From Bifidobacterium breve (lineage in GTDB: Bacteria; Cyanobacteriota; Cyanobacteriia; PCC-6307; Cyanobiaceae), in the NCBI GenBank assembly GCA_943325005.2, contig CALPNT020000003.1, forward strand, positions 1 to 49,716: 49,716 nucleotides of DNA, given 5' to 3'. The notes beneath the pieces were generated by a model. The model did not search any database, had not been told where the DNA came from, and saw only the letters and a list, made by a program, of their open reading frames with translations. Position numbers and translations under genes: made by a program. How positions within the stretch are numbered: the stretch's first letter is position 1; every line of letters starts with the position of its first letter. This document shows positions 35,375 through 44,401 of this stretch, one piece after another.

Positions 35375-36480
35375 GTCCAGCACTGCCTGTGCTGGCTGAT
35401 CAGGCAGCGGCGACGCCCATCCAGTACAGCCAGTCCCTGCAAGACCAACCCCTCTCTGGCCGGAGCCGATGGCCTCGCTGTCAACGGCTCTGATTGCCGC
35501 GGTTCAGCCGCATCCGATGCTTTTGCCTTTGTTGGGGTTTGACAGGACAGCAGGGGTTGATCAGCCAAGACGTGTGGCCAAGCCGCCGCTTGTTCACCAA
35601 CTTCCTGGGAGTTCGTGCTCCAAACGCTCCAGTTCGGCAGCGTCTCCGCTGTGCTGGTGACCCCTCCAGCCTCTTGCCAGCCTGCAAGCAGCGGATCCTG
35701 ATACAGAAGCGGCGGCAGCGAGCAGAGGCTGGATCGAACCAGGCGCTCCAGATCAGCAGCCGGTAACCAGCCACCACCGAGCCGGCGTTGGCGAGCCTCG
35801 GCTTGGAATCGCCAACGCCGTGGCTGGCTCCAGCTCCGGGGGCGCAGCACCCACAACCCATCGCAGGCCTGCCACAGGGGTCCATAGGCCTCCAGCAGTC
35901 GGTCCCAGGTTGTCAGCCAATCCAGCTCAATCGGCTTCAGAGCCGGAGCACCGTCGGGGCCCGGGTGGGTCAGATCGATGGCACCCAGGGCTGTGGCCAG
36001 GCCCTCCATACCGAGGGCCTGGCAACCCAGCAGCCAGCCTTCCAGTACCAGGGCATCGCAGGCCCCCTGGCGCCAGCCGCTGCGGTCTCCCTGGCCGTGG
36101 GCCAGGGTCTTGTCGAACCGGGGCAGGCGCAGGATGCCGCTCTGGCGCCAACTGGACAAGGCTGCCAGTAAGAGCTCCAGATCGTGACTTCCCGGCGGGA
36201 CCCGCGACACGCCAAAAGGATTACCCGCCAGCCGCCGTTGCCGTTCGGGCCAGGGCAGGTAGAGATCATCGATCGAGGCCACCATCAACCTCAAGCCAAA
36301 GGTCGGAGCGAGAGCTTCGAGCACGAGCCCCAGGCTGCTCTTGCCGGCCCCCACCGGACCATTGAGAGCGAGCAGCGGCAGGCGGGCACCACCCTCGCTG
36401 CGCTGGCTGGCCAGCTGCTGCAACATCGGCAAGACGAAGCCAGCCAGCAGCCGGGCATCGATCGTCGGCATCCCCGCCAT
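35335..36480 (-). CDS. D-glycerate 3-kinase
   Basis: 381 residues from ATG 36480; ATG 36471 and an upstream TTG overlapping ycf20 are alternatives. The P-loop reads [20 protein letters not shown], then [17 protein letters not shown] and the family block [19 protein letters not shown] with [16 protein letters not shown]. This is the GLYK type found in plants and cyanobacteria, which phosphorylates glycerate to 3-phosphoglycerate at the end of photorespiration. The C-terminal 80 residues are less conserved and run 40 bp into rpmF on the other strand. It lies downstream of cbbY and ycf20. Confidence 0.88.
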   Translation of the reverse strand: MAGMPTIDARLLAGFVLPMLQQLASQRSEGGARLPLLALNGPVGAGKSSLGLVLEALAPTFGLRLMVASIDDLYLPWPERQRRLAGNPFGVSRVPPGSHDLELLLAALSSWRQSGILRLPRFDKTLAHGQGDRSGWRQGACDALVLEGWLLGCQALGMEGLATALGAIDLTHPGPDGAPALKPIELDWLTTWDRLLEAYGPLWQACDGLWVLRPRSWSQPRRWRFQAEARQRRLGGGWLPAADLERLVRSSLCSLPPLLYQDPLLAGWQEAGGVTSTAETLPNWSVWSTNSQEVGEQAAAWPHVLADQPLLSCQTPTKAKASDAAEPRQSEPLTARPSAPAREGLVLQGLAVLDGRRRCLISQHRQCWTQDSLSVSSSLIG

Positions 36481-36502
36481 CTGCAACTGGCTGAGGGCCT
36501 GA

Positions 36503-36853
36503 TCAGGTTCCAAGCTTGAAGGCCTCGAACACCATCGAGTAGGTGGCACCGATCCTGAAGTTGTCGGCCATCACCCAACCCAGGGAGGCTCGGCCGCTCA
36601 CCAGCCTGGTGCGTAGCCGGACGGCCAGTTCAAACAACAGCACCACAGCCAGCACCACCAGTGGCCGACTGTCTCGAAAGTGCACCAGCGGCAACACTGC
36701 GACATTCTGAGCGAGATAAAAACCGATCAGCAGCGAGAGCAGCGACAAACTTCCAGCCCGCCAGCTGTGACGCAGTTGCCTCAGCAGAGACCCAGCCAGG
36801 TGACGTTGCACGGCCTGGAGTCGGGTTTGTTGTCGCCTCGGCTCAGCCCTCAC
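36503..36853 (-). CDS. Ycf20-like protein (DUF565)
   Basis: 116 residues from a GTG at 36853, which overlaps the cbbY stop (GTGA). After a basic start come two hydrophobic segments, LSLLSLLIGFYLAQNVAVLP and LVVLAVVLLFELAVRL, then MADNFRIGATYSMVFEAFKL. This matches the DUF565/Ycf20 family of cyanobacteria, red-algal plastids and plants. A plant homologue affects non-photochemical quenching, but the molecular role is unknown. Gene order suggests translational coupling with cbbY. Confidence 0.78.
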   Translation of the reverse strand: MRAEPRRQQTRLQAVQRHLAGSLLRQLRHSWRAGSLSLLSLLIGFYLAQNVAVLPLVHFRDSRPLVVLAVVLLFELAVRLRTRLVSGRASLGWVMADNFRIGATYSMVFEAFKLGT

Positions 36854-37635
36854 GGTTCGGTTGCTCCAGTAGCAGGCGCTGCCGCCAGCACAGCCTCCAG
36901 ATAGGAGAGCGTCACCATCGCTTCGGGGCAAGCGGGGCCCCGCAGTACGGACGCGGGTTCGGCTGCTTCACCGAGGCCATCAAGCAGCGCTCGCGCCGTC
37001 TCAAACTGCTGCGCCGGCTCGGTTGCTGAAACCTGGCTGAGCGTCACCAGCGTGCTGAGCCCGGCGGCGGCGGCGGCCCCCAGCCCTTGGGCGGAATCTT
37101 CCAGCACCACGATCTGGCTGGAATCCACCTGAACCCGCTGAATGGCCAATCGATAGGCCTCAGGATGGGGCTTCTTGCGGGCCACATCCTCGCCGCACAC
37201 CCAGAAGCTGAAGGTCCCCTGAAGATCGCCGAGACAGGCCTCCAGCAGCGCGGCCACGGCGGTGCGGCCACTGGTGGTGACAATGGCCTGGGGGATGCCC
37301 GCCTCCGCGAGCTCCGCAATCAGGCGCACCACGCCGGCACGCAGGGTGAGGCCGCCGCTCATGACCAGCTCCTGGTAATGAAGTTGCTTGCGAGCCTGCA
37401 GCTGGTCGAGTCGGGTCCCAGCCGGCACGGCGCCTTCCACCTCGGTCAGAAAGGCCCTCAGCCGCTCCCGGCCCCCAGCAACCCGAAGCAGCTGGCGATA
37501 GGTGGGCAGATCCCACTGCCAGGGCAGACCCGCTTCGGCCAGGGCCCGGTTGAAGGCGAGCCGATGGCCTGCCATCTCGGTTTCGGCCAGGGTGCCATCC
37601 ACATCCCAGAACACGGCCTTCAGACGCTGCACCAT
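36850..37635 (-). CDS. cbbY: HAD hydrolase, CbbY (xylulose-1,5-bisphosphate phosphatase) type
   Basis: 261 residues from ATG 37635. The nucleophile motif is VFWDVDGTLAETEMAGHRLA. The substrate-specific segment GHRLAFN, W-D-x2-Y-x2-LL and AGGRERLRAFL closely follows plant and bacterial CbbY. Motif II is IVTTSGR, motif III uses KKPHPEAY, and motif IV is VVLEDSAQGLGAAAAAG. CbbY removes xylulose-1,5-bisphosphate, a Rubisco misfire product and inhibitor. Another HAD subfamily IA sugar phosphatase is the alternative. It heads the leftward cbbY-ycf20-glycerate kinase operon and is divergent from recJ. Confidence 0.8.
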   Translation of the reverse strand: MVQRLKAVFWDVDGTLAETEMAGHRLAFNRALAEAGLPWQWDLPTYRQLLRVAGGRERLRAFLTEVEGAVPAGTRLDQLQARKQLHYQELVMSGGLTLRAGVVRLIAELAEAGIPQAIVTTSGRTAVAALLEACLGDLQGTFSFWVCGEDVARKKPHPEAYRLAIQRVQVDSSQIVVLEDSAQGLGAAAAAGLSTLVTLSQVSATEPAQQFETARALLDGLGEAAEPASVLRGPACPEAMVTLSYLEAVLAAAPATGATEP

Positions 37636-37717
37636 GGCTGCCAGCTGCAGGAGTTGAGCCGCGGCAGGTCGTTGCCGGGGAAGGCTAAGGATGCCGCAGC
37701 CGCCGCCGGGCCGCACA

Positions 37718-39667
37718 ATGAACCAGCCTCGCCACTTGCCGTTGCTCCCCGCTCACGACGAGCAACGCTGGCTGCTGCCCTCCCCCCTTCCCTCCCAAGC
37801 CTTTGGGATATCCCCCGCAGCTGGAGAGCTTGCGCAGCCACCGGAACTGCTGGCCGTGTTGTGGCGACGGGGATACCGCAATGCGCTGGCGATCGAGGCC
37901 CTGCTGAGCCCTCCCGCAGCGCCGGATCCCCGCCAGCACTTCCCCGATCTGGTGCGAGCGGAACAGCGGCTGGTCCAGGCCTGTGGTCAGGGCGAAACCG
38001 TGGCGATCTGCGGCGACTACGACGCCGATGGCATGACCAGCACCGCCCTGCTCGCCGGCGTGCTGCAACGCCTGGGGGCCGTTGCTCTGCCGGCGATTCC
38101 GAGTCGGATGGCGGAGGGCTATGGCCTCAACGTGGCGATGGTGGAACGGCTGGCCAAGGCGGGGGTGCGGCTGTTGATCACGGTCGACAACGGCGTTGCC
38201 GCCAGGGAAGCGCTGGATCGGGCCGTGGAGCTGGGCGTGGAGGTGATCCTCACGGATCACCACACCCTGCCGGCCGAGTTGCCACCCCATCTGGCCTTGC
38301 TCCATCCTGCGGTCACCCCACCGGACTCCCCCTTCCGCGGCCTGGCCGGTGTCGGTCTGGCCCATGTGCTGGCTTCGGGGCTCTGTCGGCGCCTGCAGCG
38401 TCAGGACGGCCTGGCGATCGCTCTCGATCTCTTCTGCATCGGCACCATCGCCGACATGGCGCCTCTGGTGGGGGTGAATCGGCGCTGGCTGATGGACGGC
38501 CTGCCCCGCCTCGGCAGCAGCACCCTGCCCGGGCTGAAGGCCCTGCAACAGATCGCCGGCATCGAGCAACGGCCGCTGGATGCGGAAACGGTTGGCTTCC
38601 AGTTGGCGCCACGGATCAATGCCGTCGGACGCATCGGCGATCCCCTGCTGGTGGTGGAGCTGCTGACCACCGAGGACCAGGACCAGGCCCTGGATCTGGC
38701 CCGCAGCTGCGAAACCATGAACCGGCAACGGCGGGAGCTCTGCGATGCGATCGAGGCGGAGGCCTTGGCCCTACTCGAGGCCGATGGCCCCCATCGGCCT
38801 ACCTTTCTGTTGCTGGCCCAGAGCCATTGGCATCACGGTGTGATCGGCATCGTGGCCTCGCGTCTGGTGGACCGCTTCGGCCTGCCGGCGGCCCTGCTCG
38901 CCGGGGAGGGCAACGGCCGGCTGCGGGCCTCGGTGCGAGCTCCGCGGGGCTTTGCCGTCGACCAGGCTCTGCTCGCCTGCAGTGATTTGCTGGTGCGCCA
39001 TGGGGGACACCCGGCCGCCGGGGGGTTCACTGTCGAAGCCGACCAGATCAGCGATCTGCATGTTCGGCTCGAAGCGCTGGCCCAGCAATGGCTCGGTGAC
39101 GGCGGCGGCGGACGCACCGTGGAGCCCGAGGCCTTGCTCAGCCTGGATCGGATCGACCGGGAGTTCTGGCAGCATCTGCGCCGGCTTGAGCCCTTCGGCA
39201 TCGGTCATCCGGCGCCGATCTTCTGGAGTGCCGGCTGCACGGTGACCAGCCAGAAGTTGATGCGGGGCGGCCATCTGCAGCTGCTGCTGGAACAGCAAGG
39301 CAGCCAACGGCGAGCCGTGGCCTGGCGCTGGCAAGGTCCGGACCAGGTTCATGGTCCGCTCGATGTGGCTTACCGCCTGCGCCTGGATCGCTGGCAGGGG
39401 GAGGAGCGGCTGCAATTGGAGTTGCTGGGCCTGCGCCCCAGTGGCGGCGATGAAGTGGTGCTGCAGCGACAGCAACGCACCTACTGGTGCAGGAGGCAAG
39501 GGGCGGTGCTGGTGATTCGCAATGCCGCCGGTGTGGAACTTGAAGCACCGGTGGCACAAGGCATGCAGCCGGATGCTGAAACAGCCGACGACCATCCCGA
39601 GGCCCACCATCCCTACGTACAGGATCTATTCAGGGATGCGGCCATGGCGCTGGGCCTGGCTGTCTGA
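37718..39667 (+). CDS. recJ: Single-stranded-DNA-specific exonuclease RecJ
   Basis: 649 residues from ATG 37718. DHH-family motifs appear in order: ICGDYDADGMTSTALLAGVL, LLITVDNGV, ILTDHHTLPAELPP, FCIGTIADMAPLVG and, in the DHHA1 part, HGVIGIVASRLV and VRHGGHPAAGGFTVEA. A C-terminal OB-fold region (residues about 490-600) follows. RecJ degrades single-stranded DNA 5' to 3' in recombination and mismatch repair. The N-terminal 70 residues match the usual cyanobacterial form. It is divergent from cbbY with an 82-bp gap. Confidence 0.95.
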   Translation: MNQPRHLPLLPAHDEQRWLLPSPLPSQAFGISPAAGELAQPPELLAVLWRRGYRNALAIEALLSPPAAPDPRQHFPDLVRAEQRLVQACGQGETVAICGDYDADGMTSTALLAGVLQRLGAVALPAIPSRMAEGYGLNVAMVERLAKAGVRLLITVDNGVAAREALDRAVELGVEVILTDHHTLPAELPPHLALLHPAVTPPDSPFRGLAGVGLAHVLASGLCRRLQRQDGLAIALDLFCIGTIADMAPLVGVNRRWLMDGLPRLGSSTLPGLKALQQIAGIEQRPLDAETVGFQLAPRINAVGRIGDPLLVVELLTTEDQDQALDLARSCETMNRQRRELCDAIEAEALALLEADGPHRPTFLLLAQSHWHHGVIGIVASRLVDRFGLPAALLAGEGNGRLRASVRAPRGFAVDQALLACSDLLVRHGGHPAAGGFTVEADQISDLHVRLEALAQQWLGDGGGGRTVEPEALLSLDRIDREFWQHLRRLEPFGIGHPAPIFWSAGCTVTSQKLMRGGHLQLLLEQQGSQRRAVAWRWQGPDQVHGPLDVAYRLRLDRWQGEERLQLELLGLRPSGGDEVVLQRQQRTYWCRRQGAVLVIRNAAGVELEAPVAQGMQPDAETADDHPEAHHPYVQDLFRDAAMALGLAV

Positions 39668-39741
39668 CTCGACGATCGGGCTCCGAGGTGGGCGGGCCAT
39701 AACCTTGGAGGACTGGAATGCCTACGTCTGCAGCCGAGAAC

Positions 39742-39849
39742 TCAGAGGGCGCCGCGACGATAAAAAAGGATAAAGATCACGGCCGGTCCTGCCAGGGTGA
39801 TCAGGGCGAGGGCTCCGAAGTTGGCGATGAGGTGAAAATCAATGCCCAT
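39742..39849 (-). CDS. psb30: Photosystem II reaction centre protein Psb30 (Ycf12)
   Basis: 35 residues from ATG 39849 on the minus strand. It reads [20 protein letters not shown], then a hydrophobic stretch and the end FYRRGAL, the picocyanobacterial Psb30 pattern. It is a single-pass thylakoid protein at the edge of photosystem II near PsbJ and PsbK, needed for full stability under strong light. The length is typical. Its upstream region contains the repeated CTTGTCACAG elements at 39902-39946. A plus-strand frame with a good ribosome-binding site runs antisense to it. Confidence 0.92.
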
Positions 39850-39901
39850 AATGACTGGCTCGTGCGATTGGCGCTCGAGCTGAACCTTAAGGTCCGGCAC
39901 C

Positions 39902-39946
39902 CTTGTCACAGGGCCAGCGCCCTCCCTCTGTGACGGCTTGTCACAG
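39902..39946. repeat. Repeated CTTGTCACAG motif upstream of psb30
   Basis: CTTGTCACAG occurs at 39902-39911 and again at 39937-39946, exactly 35 bp apart, with an inverted partial copy CTGTGAC at 39928-39934. The region lies between the divergent psb30 and YkgJ genes. The spacing and orientation suggest an operator for a dimeric regulator; which regulator is unknown. Confidence 0.5.
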
Positions 39947-40014
39947 CGATCCGGGCCCCCATGGCCAGTGCCATGACTGAATGGGCACCAGCCCCCAAAC
40001 GCTGAGACGGCGGC

Positions 40015-40515
40015 ATGAAAGTCCAGGCGCAGTGGCAATGCATCAGCGGCTGTGGCGCCTGTTGCCGGCTCGATCCAGAACTGCGGGGTGAAGCCCTCGA
40101 GGCCCTCGATCTGCAGCAGCAGCAGACCTACCTGGCGATGGTGGGCGCTGACGGCTGGTGCCTTCACTTCGATACGGGCGCTCGTCGCTGCCGGATCTAC
40201 GACCAGCGCCCCGACTTCTGTCGGGTGGACAACCTGTTGGGCCTGTTTACCGCAAGCAGCCGCGTCAGCCCCGCCGCCGCTTTCGACTCAGCCAGCAACT
40301 CGAAGTCCCCGGCGGATGTGGACAGCCAGCCAGCCGCCGACGCCTTCAGCCAGGTGACTGGCCACCTGCAGGACCGGAACGATCGGGACGAGCTGGCGAT
40401 TGCTTGCTGCCGCCAACAGATTCGCAGTGAGTGGGGAGGCCGTGGCAAGGTGATGAAGCGTTTCAATAACGCCATTCGTCACACCATTCGCCAAAGCATC
40501 CGCCAAAGACGATGA
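40015..40515 (+). CDS. YkgJ-family cysteine cluster protein
   Basis: 166 residues. The Cys cluster [15 protein letters not shown] opens the protein, followed by [22 protein letters not shown] and a late [10 protein letters not shown]. The arrangement matches YkgJ/UPF0153 proteins, thought to hold zinc or an iron-sulfur cluster. A non-conserved Ala/Ser/Asp-rich stretch lies at about 78-110. Its stop overlaps the start of the first GDT1 gene (ATGA), so the three following genes may form one unit concerned with metals. Confidence 0.88.
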
Positions 40516-40919
40516 GTGAGCTTCCCGATCCGCTCAGCCCGTCCTCGCAGGGCGAGCAAGCCGGCGAACTAGGGACTCAGGCCCAAGCCGATTCAGCTGC
40601 CGCTTCAGCCGGCAGCTGGGGAGCCGTGTTCCTGTCCACCGCCACCACGGTGTTTCTGGCTGAGCTGGGCGATAAAACCCAACTGGCGGCCCTGTTGCTG
40701 TCCGCCGAATCGGGCAGGCCCGGCGTCGTCTTTGTCGGGGCGTCCCTGGCACTGATCTGCTCCAGCCTGGTGGGCGTGCTGCTGGGACGCTGGCTTTCGA
40801 GCGTGATGGCCCCCGAGCAACTGGAACGGGCCGCCGGGCTGCTGATGGTGGCTCTCGGCCTCTGGCTCGGCCGTCAGGCCGTGCTCCAGTTCTCGCCCTT
40901 GCACCTGGCCCTCAGCTGA
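40512..40919 (+). CDS. GDT1/TMEM165-family transporter, first half-size protein
   Basis: 135 residues. About 35 soluble residues precede the membrane part (WGAVFLSTATTVFLAELGDK). The family motif E-x-G-D-K-T is AELGDKTQLA, followed by two more hydrophobic helices. GDT1 proteins (Mnx in Synechocystis) normally carry two such repeats in one chain and export manganese or calcium into the thylakoid lumen or periplasm. Here each repeat is a separate gene, and the two proteins probably pair. Confidence 0.88.
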   Translation: MSELPDPLSPSSQGEQAGELGTQAQADSAAASAGSWGAVFLSTATTVFLAELGDKTQLAALLLSAESGRPGVVFVGASLALICSSLVGVLLGRWLSSVMAPEQLERAAGLLMVALGLWLGRQAVLQFSPLHLALS

Positions 40920-40932
40920 CCTCCCTGCCGCC

Positions 40933-41292
40933 ATGCTTGCTCTTCTGGCCTCCACCTTCGTCACCGTGTTCCTGGCGGAACTAGGGGATAAGACCCAACT
41001 GGCCATCGTCAGCATCAGTGGCACCTCCAACCGCCCCGGGGCAGTCTTCGCCGGCAGCTCCTTTGCCCTGGTGCTGGCTAGCCTGGTGGGGGCTGCCGCC
41101 GGCGGCTCCCTCTCGAGCCTGGTGCCCACCGACAGCCTGCAGCTGGCGGCAGCGGCGGGCTTTCTGATCATCGGCACCCGGCTGATCCTGCGTGCCAACA
41201 AGGCTGGCGAGGCCGCTGGCGTTGCGGTGCCATCGGCTGCAACCACAGCGCCCGCCGACAGCGACAACAACGGGGCACCCACCGATCCCTAA
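40933..41292 (+). CDS. GDT1/TMEM165-family transporter, second half-size protein
   Basis: 119 residues from ATG 40933, 13 bp after the first half. It begins directly with the membrane helix LLASTFVTVFLAELGDKTQL, containing the second E-x-G-D-K-T motif, then helices around AGSSFALVLASLVGAAAGG and LQLAAAAGFLIIGTRLIL. A short polar, Ala/Pro-rich tail follows. It is expected to combine with the product of the preceding gene to make a complete cation transporter. Overlapping stop and a TAAAGT hexamer precede the next gene. Confidence 0.88.
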   Translation: MLALLASTFVTVFLAELGDKTQLAIVSISGTSNRPGAVFAGSSFALVLASLVGAAAGGSLSSLVPTDSLQLAAAAGFLIIGTRLILRANKAGEAAGVAVPSAATTAPADSDNNGAPTDP

Positions 41293-41295
41293 AGT
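41290..41295 (+). promoter_or_regulatory. Possible -10 box TAAAGT before the RNB gene
   Basis: TAAAGT overlaps the stop codon of the second GDT1 gene and precedes a leader of about 160 nt before ATG 41460. Same hexamer as at 14625 and 45086. Confidence 0.3.
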
Positions 41296-41459
41296 CCAGC
41301 TACCCCTGACCGATGGCCGGCCCCCAGCGCCATCGCGCCCAGCCCGCTCACCGCCCCAGCCGGTCCCTGCTCGAACAGCCCGCGCTGAGCACGGTTTCCA
41401 GCCTCGCCCCACCCGGCTGCAACACCGGATCCAAGCCCATACCCAGCACCCCGATGCCG

Positions 41460-43760
41460 ATGAAGTTCACGGTCGCCGATCTGCTCGACCAGCTCTCCAC
41501 TGACGAATGCCTGCAGATCAGCAAGCTGGAGAAAGCCCTCGGCCTGTCCACCAAAACCGACAAGGACCAGCTGCGGATCGGCCTTGACGCGATGGTGCGG
41601 CTTGATCTGGTGAGCGAGAAGGACACCGGTCTGCTGCGCCATGACAATCCGGAGCTGATCTCCGCCAGGCTGCGCTGTTCCAGCAAAGGCTTCTGCTTCG
41701 CCCTGCGGGACGATGGCGGCGAGGACATCTATATCCGGGATCACCAGCTCAACCACGCCTGGAACGGTGACCGCGTGCTGGTGCGCATCACTCGCGAAGG
41801 AGGGCGCCGTCGCTCTCCGGAAGGCGGTGTGCAGTGCATTTTGCAACGCAAAACCTCCAGCCTGCTGGCCCAGGTGGAGCAACAGGAGGAACGCCTGCTG
41901 GCCATCCCTCTCGACGATCGGCTGCTGACCACCGTCGAATTGCCGGCCGCCGATTCGGTTCACCTCGACCCGGCGCAGGAGTCGGTGGTGGAAGTGCAGA
42001 TCGACCAGTTTCCCGTCGGCCAGTTCGGTCCCCTGGGCCATGTCGCCCGCCGCTTGCCGGTGCGCGGTGGCGAAGCGGCAGATCTTGATCTGCTGCTGAC
42101 CAAACATCTGCTGCACGATCGCTCTCCAGCCCCGAAAACCACCCTCAAAACCCCGCAGGACAAAGGGCGCACCGACCTCACAGCCCAGCCGGCCCTGTTG
42201 CTGGAGTGCTGGTCTGGGGAGGCTGCCCCGATCTTGCCGGCCCTCTGGCTCGAAGAACTGGAGCAAGGTCGTTGGCGCCTTTGGGTCCACAGTGCCAGCG
42301 TTGCCGAACGCTTTGCCAGCGGTGGCGCCCTGGACAGTTGGATGCGCGACCAGAGCGATGCGATCGCCACCGGACGGGCCTGGCTGCCTTTGCTGAGTGC
42401 TCCGCTCGCCAAAGCGGCAGCCTTTGAGGTGGGCAAGGCGCAGGACGCGATCTCCGTCGCCCTCGAACTGGATGCAGAGGGTGGCCTGGAGCACTACCGC
42501 TTCTGTCTGAGCCGGATCCGGCCCGCCGCCAGGGTGCCCCAGGCCGCTTTCGAGGCCCTGGCCGAGCGCAAGCCCAAGGCGCGTACCGTGCCGGCGGCTC
42601 TCAAGGCCCTCAAGGATCAGCTCCCCCTGCTGGAGCATCTGGTGGCTCTGGCGGCCTTGTTGCGGCAGCGGCGACTTGCCGCCGGTTCCATCGACCTCAA
42701 TCTGCCTGTACCACCGCTGGAGCAGCTCGGCGATCTGCAGGTACCCGTCCCCGACGCCCCGCGCCAGGGCTGGATGGTGGAACGGCCAGAGGCAGATGTT
42801 TCAGAGGTGCTGCGCGAAGCCGTGCTGATGGCCCATCGAGGCCTGGGACGCCACCTGGCGGCCCTGCGTCTGCCAGCTCTTTTTGCCGTCAACCCCGCGG
42901 CTGATGCAGCCGAGATCAATGAAGTGGCCAAGGCCGCCTTGGCCCTTGAAATTCCCCTGGAGCTCTCGGTCGAGGGCAATGCCAGCGCCGCCGAGCTGGC
43001 GGCCGCCTTCGCCGCCACCGATCGCCAACGGGCGCTGCAACAACAACTGCGGGACAGCCTCAAACCAGCTCTCTATGCCAATGAGGCTGGTCCCCATGCA
43101 TTGGCAGGCGAAACCGAGGCCTTTGCTCCCTGGACCTGCCCTGCTCTCCACTACGCCGACCTCTGGAACCAGCAGCTGCTGGTCACCCTGTTGAGTGAAG
43201 GCAAGGACCGTCCCACCGTGCGCCATAAGACGAGTGCTGACATCGCCAGTGACAGTTGTCACGGCATGATCGACTGGTCGCTGCTAGCTCCCAGCCAGCT
43301 GGCCCCCTATGAGCAGGCTCTCCAGCACGGCCTTGCCCAGCGCTTGAACAGCCGTCAGGGGTTGTTGCAGGAATTTCAGGACGATCTGCTGGCCATGGCC
43401 CAGGCCCGCCATACCGAACCGCTGGTCGGCCAGGTTCTGACCGGCGTGATCAGCGGCGTGCAGAGCTACGGCTTCTTCGTGGAGGTGCCGCCTTCCAACG
43501 TGGAGGGGCTGGTGCACGTGAGCTCGCTCAAGGACGACTGGTACGAGTACCGATCACGCCAGAATCGGCTGGTGGGCAGGAAGTTCCGGCGCACCTTCAT
43601 GGTCGGCGATAGCGTGGAGGTGGAGATCCAGAAGGTGGACGCGCTGCGTCATCAGATCGATCTGGCGGTGGTGCTGCCGGAGTCCAGCGACGAAGCCATG
43701 GAGGCCGATTCCGAGGCCGATTCCGAGCCAGATCCCGAGTCCGAACCTGAGGCGGACTGA
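41460..43760 (+). CDS. RNase II/R-family (RNB) protein with degenerate catalytic centre
   Basis: 766 residues from ATG 41460 ([12 protein letters not shown]). A winged-helix and cold-shock-like region ([20 protein letters not shown]) is followed by a long RNB-like part, recognised by [44 protein letters not shown] and [15 protein letters not shown]-terminal S1 domain begins near residue 656 ([15 protein letters not shown]). The ID-x-x-x-A-x-D-x-DDA motif expected just before GRWRL is missing, and the SPIRRY arginines read CPALHY near residue 560. I infer an RNA-binding protein without hydrolytic activity. Synechocystis Zam is a related cyanobacterial protein. An acidic Glu/Asp-rich tail ends it. 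Confidence 0.8.
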   Translation: MKFTVADLLDQLSTDECLQISKLEKALGLSTKTDKDQLRIGLDAMVRLDLVSEKDTGLLRHDNPELISARLRCSSKGFCFALRDDGGEDIYIRDHQLNHAWNGDRVLVRITREGGRRRSPEGGVQCILQRKTSSLLAQVEQQEERLLAIPLDDRLLTTVELPAADSVHLDPAQESVVEVQIDQFPVGQFGPLGHVARRLPVRGGEAADLDLLLTKHLLHDRSPAPKTTLKTPQDKGRTDLTAQPALLLECWSGEAAPILPALWLEELEQGRWRLWVHSASVAERFASGGALDSWMRDQSDAIATGRAWLPLLSAPLAKAAAFEVGKAQDAISVALELDAEGGLEHYRFCLSRIRPAARVPQAAFEALAERKPKARTVPAALKALKDQLPLLEHLVALAALLRQRRLAAGSIDLNLPVPPLEQLGDLQVPVPDAPRQGWMVERPEADVSEVLREAVLMAHRGLGRHLAALRLPALFAVNPAADAAEINEVAKAALALEIPLELSVEGNASAAELAAAFAATDRQRALQQQLRDSLKPALYANEAGPHALAGETEAFAPWTCPALHYADLWNQQLLVTLLSEGKDRPTVRHKTSADIASDSCHGMIDWSLLAPSQLAPYEQALQHGLAQRLNSRQGLLQEFQDDLLAMAQARHTEPLVGQVLTGVISGVQSYGFFVEVPPSNVEGLVHVSSLKDDWYEYRSRQNRLVGRKFRRTFMVGDSVEVEIQKVDALRHQIDLAVVLPESSDEAMEADSEADSEPDPESEPEAD

Positions 43761-43768
43761 GTGCCGTG

Positions 43769-44401
43769 ATGCGCGATTCAGATCCCGTGGTCCTGGCCGT
43801 GTCCGGGGCCTCAGCCCAACCCCTGGCCCAACGGGCGTTGCAGTTGCTGCTCGAGGCCGGTCACCGGGTTGATCTGGTCACCAGTCGAGGCGCGATCGGT
43901 GTTTGGCAGGCCGAACTGGGCCTGCGGGTGCCCTCGGAACCCGAGGCCCAGGAGGCTTTCTGGCGGCAACGCTGCGCCTGCCACAGCGGCGAGCTGCGCT
44001 GCCATCGCTGGAACGATCAGGCTGCCGCCATTGCCAGTGGCAGCTATGCCACTCGGGGGATGGTGATCCTGCCGGCGAGCATGGGAACGGTCGGTCGCAT
44101 TGCCTCGGGCGTGGCCCTCGATCTGATCGAACGGGCAGCAGACGTGCACCTCAAGGAGCGCCGGCCTCTGGTGATCGCCCCCCGTGAACTGCCCTGGAAT
44201 CTGGTGCATCTGCGCAATCTCACCACCCTTGCCGAAGCTGGGGCCCGGATTGCACCACCGGTGCCGGCTTGGTATCACCAACCACGCAGCATCGAGGAGA
44301 TGGTGGATTTTCTGGTGATCCGGGTATTCGACAGCCTTGGCCTTGAGCTCGGCCACCTGAACCGTTGGCAGGGTCCCCCCCAGCGGCCATCCTCACCCTG
44401 A
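43769..44401 (+). CDS. ubiX: Flavin prenyltransferase (UbiX/Pad1 family)
   Basis: 210 residues from ATG 43769; the GTG just before it (43766) is equally possible. The flavin-binding start is [18 protein letters not shown]; later blocks are [40 protein letters not shown] and [20 protein letters not shown], all UbiX hallmarks. The enzyme makes prenylated FMN, the cofactor of UbiD decarboxylases; in cyanobacteria this supports plastoquinone head-group synthesis. Its 3' end overlaps the next reading frame by 37 bp. Confidence 0.94.
   Translation: MRDSDPVVLAVSGASAQPLAQRALQLLLEAGHRVDLVTSRGAIGVWQAELGLRVPSEPEAQEAFWRQRCACHSGELRCHRWNDQAAAIASGSYATRGMVILPASMGTVGRIASGVALDLIERAADVHLKERRPLVIAPRELPWNLVHLRNLTTLAEAGARIAPPVPAWYHQPRSIEEMVDFLVIRVFDSLGLELGHLNRWQGPPQRPSSP

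Noticed and set aside
37087-38985. 632-codon plus-strand frame across cbbY and recJ
   Set aside because: It overlaps the opposite strand of cbbY and another frame of recJ, both firmly identified; composition is that of a shadow.
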